A stretch of 45,617 nucleotides of DNA from an uncultured Lentisphaeria bacterium. Its GTDB lineage: Bacteria; Verrucomicrobiota; Lentisphaeria; Victivallales; Victivallaceae. Of the stretch, positions 35,285 to 43,925 are shown in pieces. Below the pieces are notes generated by a model. It did no database searches, was not told where the DNA came from, and saw nothing but the letters and a program-made list of their open reading frames with translations. The stretch spans positions 1 through 45,617 of the forward strand of contig CASDQW010000004.1 in assembly GCA_949282965.1 (NCBI GenBank), in the 5' to 3' direction. Every line of letters starts with the position of its first letter. Position 1 is the first letter of the stretch. The position numbers and the translations under genes are program-made.

Positions 35285-36184
35285 ATGGAACAGGTTCCGC
35301 CGTCGTCGGAGAATGCCGCGGCTTCCGATTCACCGGGATCCGATGGTGCCACTCCGATTCTCCGGGAGCTTGTCGCCGCCGATCTGCCGAAACTGCGCAA
35401 ACTGATTGCGCTGCTCAACTGGAATCAGCTGGACGACGAATGGTTGTTCATGCTGGAGCAGGCGCCGGAGACCACGCTGGGCATGATCCTGCAGGAGCGG
35501 GTGATCGGGACTGCGGCGGCACTGCCTTATCCGAACGGCGTTGCCTGGATCAATATGGTGATCGTCGAACCCGGCGTGCGGGGGGGTGATATCGGCAGCC
35601 GGCTGCTGCGGGAGCTGCTGGCCCGGCGCGAGGGGCTGCCGTTCAAGCTGGACGCCACGCCGGAAGGGGCGCCGTTTTACCGGACGCTCGGTTTCACGGA
35701 GGAAGGGCGCCTGGTGCGCCTGACCGGACGCGGCGGCGGCGTCGGCCGCCGTCCCGAAGGGGTGGTCAGTATGACTGCCGCCGATCTGCCGGAGTTGATC
35801 CGGGTGGACGCGGCGGCTTTCGGGACGGAGCGGACGGCACTGCTGAAATGGCTGCTGCGGCGCAGCGGCAAGGCGGCATTCCGGCTGCCCGGGGTTCCGG
35901 CGTTTCTGCTGTCGCGACCGGGGCGGTTGTTCCGGCAACTGGGACCGTTGTATGCGCCGGATCTGGACAGCGCGGTGCGTCTGCTGCATGCGGCATTGTA
36001 TCATTGTGCCTATGAATTTCCGATGATCGACGTGCCGGAGACACAGCGGCAGTTTATTGCGGCACTGGAGGGGCGCGGGTTCGTGGTGCAGCGACCGTTT
36101 TTCCGTATGGCGTTGAACAACGCCGACGGGTGGCGGGAGGATCTCTCCGGATGCTTCGCCATTGCCGGACCGGAATTCGGTTGA
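35285..36184 (+). CDS. GNAT family N-acetyltransferase with two GNAT-like halves
   Basis: This 299-residue protein has an N-terminal half (about 20-140) with a typical GNAT core: MVIVEPGVRGGDIGSRLL is the acetyl-CoA binding segment, with the Q/R-x-x-G-x-G/A site read as RGGDIG. It ends in FYRTLGF. The second half (about 155-290) has the look of the C-terminal acetyltransferase-like domain found in YitH-type proteins, ending in RPFFRMAL. The substrate is unknown. GAGGGA precedes the ATG at 35285; an earlier in-frame ATG at 35171 would add a basic, non-conserved extension. Confidence 0.78.
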   Translation: MEQVPPSSENAAASDSPGSDGATPILRELVAADLPKLRKLIALLNWNQLDDEWLFMLEQAPETTLGMILQERVIGTAAALPYPNGVAWINMVIVEPGVRGGDIGSRLLRELLARREGLPFKLDATPEGAPFYRTLGFTEEGRLVRLTGRGGGVGRRPEGVVSMTAADLPELIRVDAAAFGTERTALLKWLLRRSGKAAFRLPGVPAFLLSRPGRLFRQLGPLYAPDLDSAVRLLHAALYHCAYEFPMIDVPETQRQFIAALEGRGFVVQRPFFRMALNNADGWREDLSGCFAIAGPEFG

Positions 36185-36217
36185 TCACCGGTCGCGGAAA
36201 CTTGGCGCAAACGCCGG

Positions 36218-36895
36218 TTAGCGGGTCGCGTCATCGTCTGTTTCCGGGAGCATTTCGGAAAGAAGGGTCAGCGACCGGTCGGCGAGTCGGTAAGCAGCTC
36301 GGAAAACGTGTTTTTCCGCTTCCTCACCCGCCGGTGCGGCTACCAGCACCGTCAGCGTATCCGTGTCCTCGCCGGCGGGGCCGAGCGTGTCCAGCAACTG
36401 CCACTGACCGGCGGCAATTGTGCCGCCTTCGTCGGTTGCATGACTCACGGACGCGGGTTGAAACCGGTGATGGGAGACGATGCTTTCCTCCAGCCGTTTC
36501 GGCGGTTCCGGCAGTGTGATTTTCAAATAGCCGTCGAAAACAGTTCCTTCCGGAGTGACCCGCCGGACATCTCCGTAAAGGGTCGTGCCGTCATCCGCCA
36601 TCCAATACCGGGCACACCAGCAGGATGATTCCAGTTCGACGGCGTATTGGTCGGTGCCGCGCAGCAGTAGCAATTCGCCGTGATCGGCGGGGAAGAAGAG
36701 GGGATTGACGGCGGAAACCGCCGCGTCTGCCCGGGACGGAACAGCGCCGGACGGAGCCGAATCTCCGATAAGCTGACATCCTCCGGCCAACAGCAGCGCC
36801 GGAACGGTCAGAAGCAGCGATTTCCGAAGTGTTTGCCGCGCCGGGAAAAGACGGCGGGCGGCGTGGTGCATCTTTTTTTGCAGCGGAAATGGCAT
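36218..36895 (-). CDS. Small lipoprotein of unknown function
   Basis: This 225-residue protein has a long basic N-region, a hydrophobic core (SLLLTVPALLLAGGC) and a lipobox with Cys about 40. The mature part is rich in short beta strands, with paired cysteines in SSCWCARYW and no family I recognise. The start at 36895 is supported by GGAG 12 bases upstream; a later ATG at 36871 has no ribosome site. A possible promoter lies at 36918-36947. It converges with the GNAT gene across 33 bases. Confidence 0.65.
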   Translation of the reverse strand: MPFPLQKKMHHAARRLFPARQTLRKSLLLTVPALLLAGGCQLIGDSAPSGAVPSRADAAVSAVNPLFFPADHGELLLLRGTDQYAVELESSCWCARYWMADDGTTLYGDVRRVTPEGTVFDGYLKITLPEPPKRLEESIVSHHRFQPASVSHATDEGGTIAAGQWQLLDTLGPAGEDTDTLTVLVAAPAGEEAEKHVFRAAYRLADRSLTLLSEMLPETDDDATR

Positions 36896-36917
36896 GTTGA
36901 TCAGTCTCCGGTCCGGT

Positions 36918-36947
36918 TTAATAGACCGTATTTTGATGGAATATCAA
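36918..36947 (-). promoter_or_regulatory. Putative promoter of the lipoprotein gene
   Basis: On the minus strand TTGATA (36947-36942) and TATTAA (36923-36918) are 18 bases apart, 23 bases before the start codon. Confidence 0.5.
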
Positions 36948-37131
36948 GCCGGGAGCGGGGATTTTTTGCTGTTTTTCCACAATCCTCCGGGCGTTAAGGA
37001 CGGAGAGAAAGGACGCGGTTTTCCTGGAAAATCCCGGCGGGCGGCGGTTGAAAACTTGGTTTCCGGATGTACATTGCCAGCATTCTTCCGGAATGATGAA
37101 CTTGGGAAAAATGGTGAGGAACATGGCTGTA

Positions 37132-38292
37132 ATGTGGCGGTCGCGAATGCAACTGTTGTCCCTGATGGCGGCGCATTTCGTCATCGACATGCTCGGCGGT
37201 CTGCTGCCGGGGTTTCTACCGGTGGCGCGCGAACATTTCGGATTGTCGCTGGGGGCGGGTGTGGTGCTGCTGGCGATCATGGGAATTGGTTCCAACCTCT
37301 TCCAGATTCCGGCGGGACTGGTGCGCCGCCATGCCCGGCTGCCGTTGATGATTCAATGCGGCATGGTTTTGGCGATGTTGATTTTTCTGTTCGGGTTCCT
37401 GCCGGCGGGGACGCCGGTGTGGGTGCTGGCGGCGCTGATGTTCCTGGTCGGGGTCGGTATTGCGTTCGTTCACCCGGAAGGGTTGCGCGGAACGCTGGCG
37501 GTGGACGGGATTCCGTCTTCCATCTGCACGTCGCTTTTTATGGTGTCGGGATTTCTCGGATTCGCGGCGGGGCCGCTGGCGGGGGCGTGGCTGGTCGGAC
37601 ATTTTCGGCTGCCGGGACTGCTGTTGCTGATCCCGCTGCCGCTGCTGGTGGTGTTTGCCGTTTACCGCAGCCGGGTCCGGCTGGCAGTCGATTCCGGCAG
37701 CGGCAATGCCGGTGGCCGGGCGGACCAGCAGGATCAGCCCTGGAGTTATCGAAATCTTTTTGCCATCGCCGTTTTCATGAATGCGGGATCCGCTACGCTG
37801 CAGGGACTGCTGCCGTCGTATCTTCATGACGCCGGATTTCCGCTGACCTTCTGCGGGATGAGTGCGATGCTGTTCGGAATCGGCTCGGCAGGGGGCTCGC
37901 TGTTGTTCGGCGTGCTGGCGAAACGGTATCCACCGTCCCGTTTCATCATGATCGGGCTGGCGGCCGGGTTGCCGGTGATTGCGGGGTATTTTCTGCTTTC
38001 CGGATTTCGTGGCGCCGTCTGGCTGACGATTCCGGCGGGGATGCTGTTGAGCGCGGGTTTTCCATTGATCGTGGTGCTGGCGCGAACGGCTCCGGGAAAT
38101 CTGTCGCTGAGCATGCGCCTGGCCTGGATCGTCGGAGGAAGCTGGGCCGTGGCGACGGCGATTCTGCTGCTGGTGGGACAAATTGCGGACTGGATCGGTC
38201 TGGGGCGGGCGATGAATTCGGTCTGGCTTTGTTATCTGGCCGCTCTGGTGATAGCGGTGGCAGGACGCCTTCATCGCCGGAAAGTGCGATAG
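37132..38292 (+). CDS. MFS transporter of the Fsr (fosmidomycin-resistance) type
   Basis: This 386-residue protein has about 12 membrane helices and a central basic loop (YRSRVRLAV...). The N-terminal helices read AHFVIDMLGGLLPGFLPVA and then LAIMGIGSNLFQIPAGL. This matches the Fsr subgroup, whose members start with a conserved His-Phe and Asp in helix 1 and Gln-Pro in helix 2. E. coli Fsr exports fosmidomycin; physiological substrates are mostly unknown. The start is uncertain: ATGs at 37111, 37123 and 37132 are all in frame, and TGAGGA at 37115-37120 best fits 37132. It could also belong to another MFS subgroup. Confidence 0.78.
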   Translation: MWRSRMQLLSLMAAHFVIDMLGGLLPGFLPVAREHFGLSLGAGVVLLAIMGIGSNLFQIPAGLVRRHARLPLMIQCGMVLAMLIFLFGFLPAGTPVWVLAALMFLVGVGIAFVHPEGLRGTLAVDGIPSSICTSLFMVSGFLGFAAGPLAGAWLVGHFRLPGLLLLIPLPLLVVFAVYRSRVRLAVDSGSGNAGGRADQQDQPWSYRNLFAIAVFMNAGSATLQGLLPSYLHDAGFPLTFCGMSAMLFGIGSAGGSLLFGVLAKRYPPSRFIMIGLAAGLPVIAGYFLLSGFRGAVWLTIPAGMLLSAGFPLIVVLARTAPGNLSLSMRLAWIVGGSWAVATAILLLVGQIADWIGLGRAMNSVWLCYLAALVIAVAGRLHRRKVR

Positions 38293-38311
38293 GCCAAATG
38301 ACAGTAACATC

Positions 38312-38369
38312 GCGCGGGAGTGGCGGGAAAACTCTTTCTGGAGTTCTTTGCCGCTGCTCCCGCGCTTTA
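38312..38369. terminator. Long hairpin between convergent MFS and folD genes
   Basis: GCGCGGGAG (38312-38320) pairs with CTCCCGCGC (38357-38365). Inside it are GGCGG/CCGC and an AACTC/GAGTT hairpin. A TTTAT tail follows on the plus strand. The element fills the 90-base gap between convergent genes and probably ends transcription from both. Confidence 0.6.
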
Positions 38370-38382
38370 TGGGAGACAAGCG

Positions 38383-39267
38383 TCAGTTGGCGGCCAGACG
38401 GGCGGCATGCAGAGTGTTGCGCATAAGCATGGCAATCGTCATGGGACCGACGCCGCCGGGCACCGGTGTGAGAAGAGAGGCGACCCGGGAAGCCTCTTCG
38501 AAATGGACGTCTCCGACGAGGCGGTAGCCTCTGGGGGCGGATTCATCTTTGACGCGGTTGATGCCGACATCGATGACGACGGCGCCGGGTTTGATCATGT
38601 CGCCGCGGATGTATTCCGGTTTGCCGATGGCGGCGACGAGAATGTCGGCACGGCGGGTGTGTTCGGCGAGGTCGACGGTGGCGGAATGCACACAGGTGAC
38701 GGTGGCGTTGGCGCCTTTGGCTTTCTGCAGGAAAAGGGCGACCAGGGGTTTGCCGACGATATTGGAGCGGCCGACGACGACGACGTGTTTTCCGGCGGGG
38801 TCGACGCCGCAGTGTTCAAGGAGCACCAGCACGCCCTTGGGGGTGCAGGGGGCGAAACCACCGGGTTCTCCGATGAGCAGCTTGCCGACGTTGACGGGAT
38901 GGAAACAGTCCACGTCCTTATTCGGATCGATGGCGGCAATGATGGCGGCTTCATCGATCTGCGGCGGCGGCGGGGACTGAACGAGGATGCCGTGGATGGC
39001 GGGATCCGCATTGAGTTCGGCGACGACGGCGAGGACTTCCTCCATGGTGGCGTCGACGCCCAGGACGCGGCGAACGGAATGAATGCCGAGTTCCGCGCAT
39101 TTTCTGACTTTGGTGTTGACATATACCTGGGACGCGGGATCGTCGCCGATGAGCACGACGGCGAGTCCGGGCTGGATGCCGCGGGCGGCAAGTTCGGCGA
39201 CTTCGGCGGCGGTGGCGGCATTGACTTCGGCGGCGATGGCTTTGCCGTCGATGAGGGTTGCAGACAT
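38383..39267 (-). CDS. folD: Bifunctional methylenetetrahydrofolate dehydrogenase/cyclohydrolase
   Basis: This 294-residue cytoplasmic enzyme interconverts methylene-, methenyl- and formyl-tetrahydrofolate for one-carbon metabolism. The N-terminal blocks [11 protein letters not shown]-type (here [14 protein letters not shown], Lys about 56) and [13 protein letters not shown] are present. The NADP-binding motif [14 protein letters not shown] is at about 165-178, and [14 protein letters not shown] lies near the end. The start follows AGGAGAG at 8-base spacing. The gene has its own promoter at 39389-39417. Confidence 0.97.
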   Translation of the reverse strand: MSATLIDGKAIAAEVNAATAAEVAELAARGIQPGLAVVLIGDDPASQVYVNTKVRKCAELGIHSVRRVLGVDATMEEVLAVVAELNADPAIHGILVQSPPPPQIDEAAIIAAIDPNKDVDCFHPVNVGKLLIGEPGGFAPCTPKGVLVLLEHCGVDPAGKHVVVVGRSNIVGKPLVALFLQKAKGANATVTCVHSATVDLAEHTRRADILVAAIGKPEYIRGDMIKPGAVVIDVGINRVKDESAPRGYRLVGDVHFEEASRVASLLTPVPGGVGPMTIAMLMRNTLHAARLAAN

Positions 39268-39388
39268 AAAATGGCTCTCCTGAAGTTCGTTGTTCCGATG
39301 ATGCCCGAACGGACCGCGATGGTGTTTTCCGTTTATGGCAGCGCGCGCCGCCGGCCATCGCCGTGCATGTTGACAGGCAATCGCAAAT

Positions 39389-39417
39389 AACATAGTGGCG
39401 GATTGGAAAAAAATCAA
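39389..39417 (-). promoter_or_regulatory. Sigma70 promoter of folD
   Basis: On the minus strand TTGATT (39417-39412) and TATGTT (39394-39389) are separated by exactly 17 bases in the gap between folD and the divergent TIGR04138 gene. The rest of this 292-base gap shows no further genes. Confidence 0.65.
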
Positions 39418-39492
39418 CGTTTGTACCGGGTTTTTCCCGTTTTCCGGCGCGCATGGAGGCAGGGGAGGGCGGAATTTGTTGCACAATCGGGT

Positions 39493-39521
39493 TTGACGAG
39501 TTTTGTTTCGGGGGATATTGT
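39493..39521 (+). promoter_or_regulatory. Sigma70 promoter of the TIGR04138-like gene
   Basis: TTGACG (39493-39498) and TATTGT (39516-39521) are 17 bases apart, 38 bases before the start codon. Confidence 0.65.
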
Positions 39522-39559
39522 AATGAGAGAAAACATCACTCTTGCGAGGTCGGGCGTTC

Positions 39560-39955
39560 ATGAATGAAAAAACGGTGTTTGACAAGGCGGTGAACCGTCT
39601 GGTCGAAGAAGATCCCCGTTACCGGCGGGAGGCGTATTTGCTGGTGTTTGACGGCCTTGGCTGCGCACTGGTCCGGCTGGGGGAACGACGCCATCTGACC
39701 GCGGCCGAACTGGTGGACGGTCTGCTGGAATTTGCGGTCAGGGAGTACGGACCGCTGGCCTCCGCCGTGCTGGCGGACTGGGGCGTGCACGGGCCGACCG
39801 ATATCGGCAGAATCGTTTATAAGTTGATTGATGCGGGGCTGCTGGCGGCTTCTTCCGATGATTCACCGGAGGATTTTCTGCGGGTGACGAAGTGGTTCCA
39901 CGGGGAAGCCCCGGCGACGCCGCCGGCTCCGGGATCCATTCCGAAGATCGACTGA
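39560..39955 (+). CDS. Minf_1886/TIGR04138 family protein, function unknown
   Basis: This is a 131-residue acidic cytoplasmic protein without signal or membrane segment. It carries the pattern of a small family found in Planctomycetes, Verrucomicrobia and relatives: [18 protein letters not shown] near the start, [20 protein letters not shown] in the middle, then VLADWGV and [15 protein letters not shown]. No activity is known. It has its own promoter and is followed by a terminator. The start at 39560 fits the family; an in-frame TTG 18 bases earlier is less likely. It is the best taxonomic marker in the window. Confidence 0.8.
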   Translation: MNEKTVFDKAVNRLVEEDPRYRREAYLLVFDGLGCALVRLGERRHLTAAELVDGLLEFAVREYGPLASAVLADWGVHGPTDIGRIVYKLIDAGLLAASSDDSPEDFLRVTKWFHGEAPATPPAPGSIPKID

Positions 39956-40007
39956 GGAGTTGATGGCCGGAGCACCGCGCGGCGGTGGCGGCAGAAGATT
40001 TCAGACG

Positions 40008-40053
40008 GCTTCGCCGGGAATGAAGCGGTGCGAAATTCCGGCGGGGCTTTTTT
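40008..40053 (+). terminator. Rho-independent terminator just before the M16 peptidase gene
   Basis: GCTTCGCCGGGA (40008-40019) pairs with TTCCGGCGGGGC (40036-40047), 12 bp including three G-T pairs, followed by six T's. It ends transcription of the TIGR04138-like gene, but it lies only 21 bases before the next start codon. Confidence 0.8.
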
Positions 40054-40074
40054 AATTTGGAGAAACGGAGAGTC

Positions 40075-42597
40075 ATGCGTTTTTTTCCGGAAGTATTCAG
40101 CGGTGTTTTTGACAACGGCCTGAAATTGTACGTGGTGGAGCGCCCCGGACAGCCGGCGGCGGAATTGCAGTGTCATGTCCGCACCGGCAGCATTCATGAG
40201 GGAGAGGATTTGGGATGCGGGTTGTCGCACTTTCTGGAACACATGCTCTTTCAGGGGTGCCGGAACTACCCGGGAACCGCGGTTTCCGACCGGATCGGCG
40301 AGCTGGGCGGGGAAATCAACGCCTATACCGGATTTGAGCACACGGTTTATCATGCCGAAGTGCCGGCGCAGTTCGTAACGGAGGCGTTGGACGTATTGGC
40401 GATGATGGTGCGTTATCCGGAATTTCCGGAGGCGCGTTTCGCCGGAGAACGGGAGGTGATTCTGCGGGAGTGCGAGCTGGGCCGGGATCATCCCGACCGG
40501 CGGCTTCTGGAGCGGCTCTGGAGCAGTGTTTTTCTCCGGCACAACGCCCGCTGTCCCATCATCGGTTATCCGGATCGGATCGCCGCCGTCACCCGGGAGC
40601 GGATGACGGCTTATTATCAGCGGCGTTATACGCCGGGGCGGGTCTTTTTTCTGGCTGTCGGTGCAGTGAAATTCCAGCAGGTGTACGATGCGTTGGCCGA
40701 ACGTCTGGCGGACTGGGACCGGGGGATTCTGGCGGAACCGGTGCTGCCGACGGAGCCGGAGCAGACGCAGACGCGGGAGACCGATGCGGTGTTCGCCGAT
40801 CCGCTCGCCCGTATCGGAGCGGCGGTCCGTCTGCCCGAATCCACGCATCGGGATATTCCGGCGCTGGATGTGCTGTGCGGCCTGACCGGCATGGGCGATG
40901 CTTCGCGGTTGGTGCGGCATCTGCGGCAGGAACGGGAACTGGCGGTGGATGTGGAAAGTTTCGGCTATGTACAGCCGTTCGGCGGTGTGCTCGGTGTGGT
41001 TGCCGGCGCCGTCCCCGCCCGACTGGGGCGGCTGGAAAAGGCGCTGCGGGCGGAGTTGGAGAATATCCGTCTCCGGGGATTTTCGCACACGGAAGTGGAG
41101 CGGGAGAAGCGCCAGCAATATGCCGCGCAGCTGCGACAGCTGCGGAGCAACGGGGGAATCTCTGCGACTGTCTCTTCCGGAATATATGCAGCCGGAGCGC
41201 CGCGGATGGCGGAGGATTACCTGGCACGGCTTGCTGCACTGAGTTCGGATGAGGTCAACCGGGTGGCGGCGCATTATCTGTCGCCGGAGCGTTTCTCCTG
41301 GGTGCGGCAAACCCCGGCGCGAAAGACCGCGCCGAGGCGGAAACCGGCCATTACCGGTGCGGGACCGATACCGGCGGAGGGGCGGACGCGGTCCGGAATG
41401 CGGACCGTATATCTGGAGGATCGAAAGCTGCCGTTGATTGATTTGACGCTGGTGCTGCCCGGCGGAGCGGTTTTCGAGACCGGCAGGAACGGGATTACGC
41501 AGCTGCTGTCCGATCTGCTGAGTACCGGTTGCCGGCGGTGGAACGAAGCGCAGCTGGCGGATCGTCTGGAGCGTTGTGGCGCGGAATGGCGGATTTCCGG
41601 CGGGAGGAATTCGCTGATGGTGCAGTTCAATGCGCCGCGCCGTTATTTCCGTACGCTGATGGATCTGCTGCTGGCGATGTTGTCGGAGCCTCTGTTTCCG
41701 GAGCGGGCACTGCTTCGGGAACGGAACAATGCGCTGGAGGAATTGCGCAGCCGCCTGGAGCAGCCGCGTTATGCGGCGAATCGGGCCGCCGCCCGACTGC
41801 TGTTCGGAGAACACCCCTATGGGATCGGTGAGTCCGGAACACCGGAAACGCTGACGGCGTTGACCGGGGAACAGGTTCGCGATTTTTATCAGGGGCTGCT
41901 GCACCGGCCGCAGATGGTCTGCGCACTGGGCGGGGATCTCTCGGCAAAGGAGGCCATGGGGTATGCCGAAGAGTTGGATGCGGCGCTGCCGGTGGCTTCC
42001 GCGCCGATGCGGTTGCCCGCGGCGCCCTGTTTTCCGGAAACGGCCGGGTATTGTGAGATTCCGCTGACGCGGGAGCAGACGGTGGTCTGCCGGGCGCTTC
42101 CCGGCAGTGATTGTCTCGGGGAGGACCACCTGGTATTGCAGCTGCTGCACGATGCGATGAACGGGCTGTCCAGCCACCTTTTCAAACTGGTGCGGGAGGA
42201 AAACGCTCTGGCCTACACCACTGGTATGCGGATGTTCAGCGGCTGGCATCCGGGGATGTTGAGTTTGTTCGCGGTGACCGCCGCCGAATCCGCGCCGCGG
42301 GCGCTGGACCTGTTGCGTCAGGAGACGGAACGCTTAGCTGCCGATGGGCTGACCGGAGAAGAATTTCGGGAAGCACGCGACCGTGTGATTTTTTCCATGG
42401 AACGATTGCATGCCGAGGTGGGGGGGCAGCTTCAGGATGCGGCGCTGTCGGTCTTTTACGGAGAACCGGTGATGCGTTCCCGACAGGAGATCGAGCGGTT
42501 GCGGGCAATGACTCCGGAAGAGACCAATCCGGTTCTGCGGAAATATCTGTCCGGTGTGGCGCAAACCGTAGTGGCCGGACGTTTGCCGGAACGATGA
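40075..42597 (+). CDS. M16 family zinc metallopeptidase (insulinase/PqqL-like), two-domain fusion
   Basis: This 840-residue protein consists of two M16 halves in one chain. The N-terminal half holds the inverted zinc motif HFLEH (His52, Glu55, His56) and, about 75 residues later, EREVILREC with a candidate third ligand Glu. The C-terminal half (from about 440) keeps the fold (LPGGAVFETGRNGITQLLSDLL) but not the zinc motif, as usual. No clear signal peptide is seen, so it is probably cytoplasmic or needs an unrecognised export route. Members degrade peptides. The ATG at 40075 lies only 21 bases after the terminator T run. Confidence 0.9.
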   Translation: MRFFPEVFSGVFDNGLKLYVVERPGQPAAELQCHVRTGSIHEGEDLGCGLSHFLEHMLFQGCRNYPGTAVSDRIGELGGEINAYTGFEHTVYHAEVPAQFVTEALDVLAMMVRYPEFPEARFAGEREVILRECELGRDHPDRRLLERLWSSVFLRHNARCPIIGYPDRIAAVTRERMTAYYQRRYTPGRVFFLAVGAVKFQQVYDALAERLADWDRGILAEPVLPTEPEQTQTRETDAVFADPLARIGAAVRLPESTHRDIPALDVLCGLTGMGDASRLVRHLRQERELAVDVESFGYVQPFGGVLGVVAGAVPARLGRLEKALRAELENIRLRGFSHTEVEREKRQQYAAQLRQLRSNGGISATVSSGIYAAGAPRMAEDYLARLAALSSDEVNRVAAHYLSPERFSWVRQTPARKTAPRRKPAITGAGPIPAEGRTRSGMRTVYLEDRKLPLIDLTLVLPGGAVFETGRNGITQLLSDLLSTGCRRWNEAQLADRLERCGAEWRISGGRNSLMVQFNAPRRYFRTLMDLLLAMLSEPLFPERALLRERNNALEELRSRLEQPRYAANRAAARLLFGEHPYGIGESGTPETLTALTGEQVRDFYQGLLHRPQMVCALGGDLSAKEAMGYAEELDAALPVASAPMRLPAAPCFPETAGYCEIPLTREQTVVCRALPGSDCLGEDHLVLQLLHDAMNGLSSHLFKLVREENALAYTTGMRMFSGWHPGMLSLFAVTAAESAPRALDLLRQETERLAADGLTGEEFREARDRVIFSMERLHAEVGGQLQDAALSVFYGEPVMRSRQEIERLRAMTPEETNPVLRKYLSGVAQTVVAGRLPER

Positions 42598-42610
42598 CCG
42601 TGGGGCGGGG

Positions 42611-42633
42611 GGGCGCCGGAGGGGAGGGCGCCC
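42611..42633. terminator. GC hairpin between convergent genes
   Basis: GGGCGCC (42611-42617) pairs with GGCGCCC (42627-42633) in the 49-base gap between the convergent M16 and flavin-oxidoreductase genes. There is no T run, so its role as terminator is only suggested by position. Confidence 0.35.
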
Positions 42634-42646
42634 GCACGGCTTACGA

Positions 42647-43747
42647 TTACCGTTCCGCGATCGGGCAGAAAACTCCCCGACCGGTGAGAATCGGGCGGAA
42701 ACAGGCGTTGCAGCGGCGGCACGGCGAGGAGGCAACTTCCCCGTTCCGCCAGCGTTGTATCAGGGCCGGTTCCCGGATAAGGGGCCGGCAGAGAGCGATG
42801 TAATCACAACAGGCCTGCTGCAGCAGTTCTCCGCTTTGCCGTAGCGAGGAAATGCCCCCGACGAGGATGACGGGGATGTTCAGGCGTTTCCGGACGGCCG
42901 CGGCGGCATCCTGGTAAAAGGCCGTCTCCGCCGGCGGAAACGGCACGCGCCGAACCGGAGAAAAGCGAGCATCCGGTGCCTGAACGCCGCCGGAAAGTTC
43001 CACTGCGTCCAGGCCGATTTTCTGCAACCGGCAGCAGAGATCGGCGCATTCCTCCCGGGGCATGCCGCCGACGATGAAGTCCTCACTGTTGATCTTGGCC
43101 GTTACCGGATAATCCGCGCCGACTTCCCGGCGGACAGCCTGAAGGATTTCCACCAGAAAGCGACCGCGGTTTTCCGCGGTGCCGCCGTATTCATCGACGC
43201 GGCGGTTGTAGTATCCCGAAAGAAACTGGCTGATCAGGTAGCCGTGTGCCGCGTGCAGCTGAATGCCGTCGAATCCCGCTTCCCGGGCGCGCCGGGCGGC
43301 CCGGGCGAACCCGGTGGTCAACGCGGCGATTTCCGTGAGCGTCAGTTCCCGGCAGGGCGTTTTTCCCGGCGCGGAAACGAAGGGAGAAGGTCCGACAGGA
43401 TCCGCCGAGGCGGCGTAAAGGCCGGCATGAGCCAGTTGCAACAGCACTTTCCCTCCGGCTCGATGAACGGCTTCCACCGGGGAACGCCAATGTCGGATCA
43501 GTTCGTCCCGGTCGATTCCCGTCTGATTGCGAGAAGCGCGCCCGGAGGCATCGATGAAGGCATGTCCGGAAATGATCAGTCCGACACCGCCCCGGGCAAG
43601 AGTCTCCCACACCGCGCCAAGAGCGGGCGCGGGAACCCCGTTCGCATCGCCCATGCCTTCATGGGTGGCGGAACGGATAAAGCGGTTGGCAACGGTCAAG
43701 GTACCGATGGTACCGGACTGAAACAGGGAAGACGGATGGTGGTTCAT
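42647..43747 (-). CDS. Old yellow enzyme family NADH:flavin oxidoreductase with C-terminal cysteine cluster
   Basis: This 366-residue FMN enzyme of the OYE/2,4-dienoyl-CoA reductase class is built from the TIM barrel alone. Motifs: NRFIRSATHEGMGD near the N-terminus, QLAHAG at about 104-109, and the family pattern GFDGIQLHAAHGYLISQFLS at about 157-176 with YNRRVDEYGG after it. The tail has CRRCNACFRP and a fourth Cys about 11 residues on, the spacing used to bind an Fe-S cluster in dienoyl-CoA reductase-like members. The second (NADPH, FAD) domain of those enzymes is absent. The substrate is unknown. AGGAGA precedes the ATG. Confidence 0.9.
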   Translation of the reverse strand: MNHHPSSLFQSGTIGTLTVANRFIRSATHEGMGDANGVPAPALGAVWETLARGGVGLIISGHAFIDASGRASRNQTGIDRDELIRHWRSPVEAVHRAGGKVLLQLAHAGLYAASADPVGPSPFVSAPGKTPCRELTLTEIAALTTGFARAARRAREAGFDGIQLHAAHGYLISQFLSGYYNRRVDEYGGTAENRGRFLVEILQAVRREVGADYPVTAKINSEDFIVGGMPREECADLCCRLQKIGLDAVELSGGVQAPDARFSPVRRVPFPPAETAFYQDAAAAVRKRLNIPVILVGGISSLRQSGELLQQACCDYIALCRPLIREPALIQRWRNGEVASSPCRRCNACFRPILTGRGVFCPIAER

Positions 43748-43790
43748 GTTACGGTCTCCTGAACAATACGGGCGTTTTCATTCGCTATAC

Positions 43791-43818
43791 AATATAAGCC
43801 GTGTGCTGAAAACTGCAA
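43791..43818 (-). promoter_or_regulatory. Putative promoter of the flavin oxidoreductase gene
   Basis: On the minus strand TTGCAG (43818-43813) and TATATT (43796-43791) are 16 bases apart, 44 bases before the start codon in the divergent gap. Confidence 0.5.
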
Positions 43819-43925
43819 CGATTTTTTGGGGATTTGGTGTCTGAGCGTATTGCGCGACGGGTATTCCGGTGATATGGTTCGGAAACCTGCGAGTGAAGGG
43901 CGAAGGGGGCTGGAGAGAACAAGCG

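Noticed and set aside
38383-39585. A longer folD with about 106 extra N-terminal residues
   Set aside because: The family N-terminus (MSATLIDGK) and a good AGGAGAG site fix the start at 39267; the extra part spans the promoter.
39817-42249. An 810-codon open frame on the minus strand
   Set aside because: It is opposite the M16 peptidase gene, is Arg/Gln/Pro rich and matches nothing I recognise.
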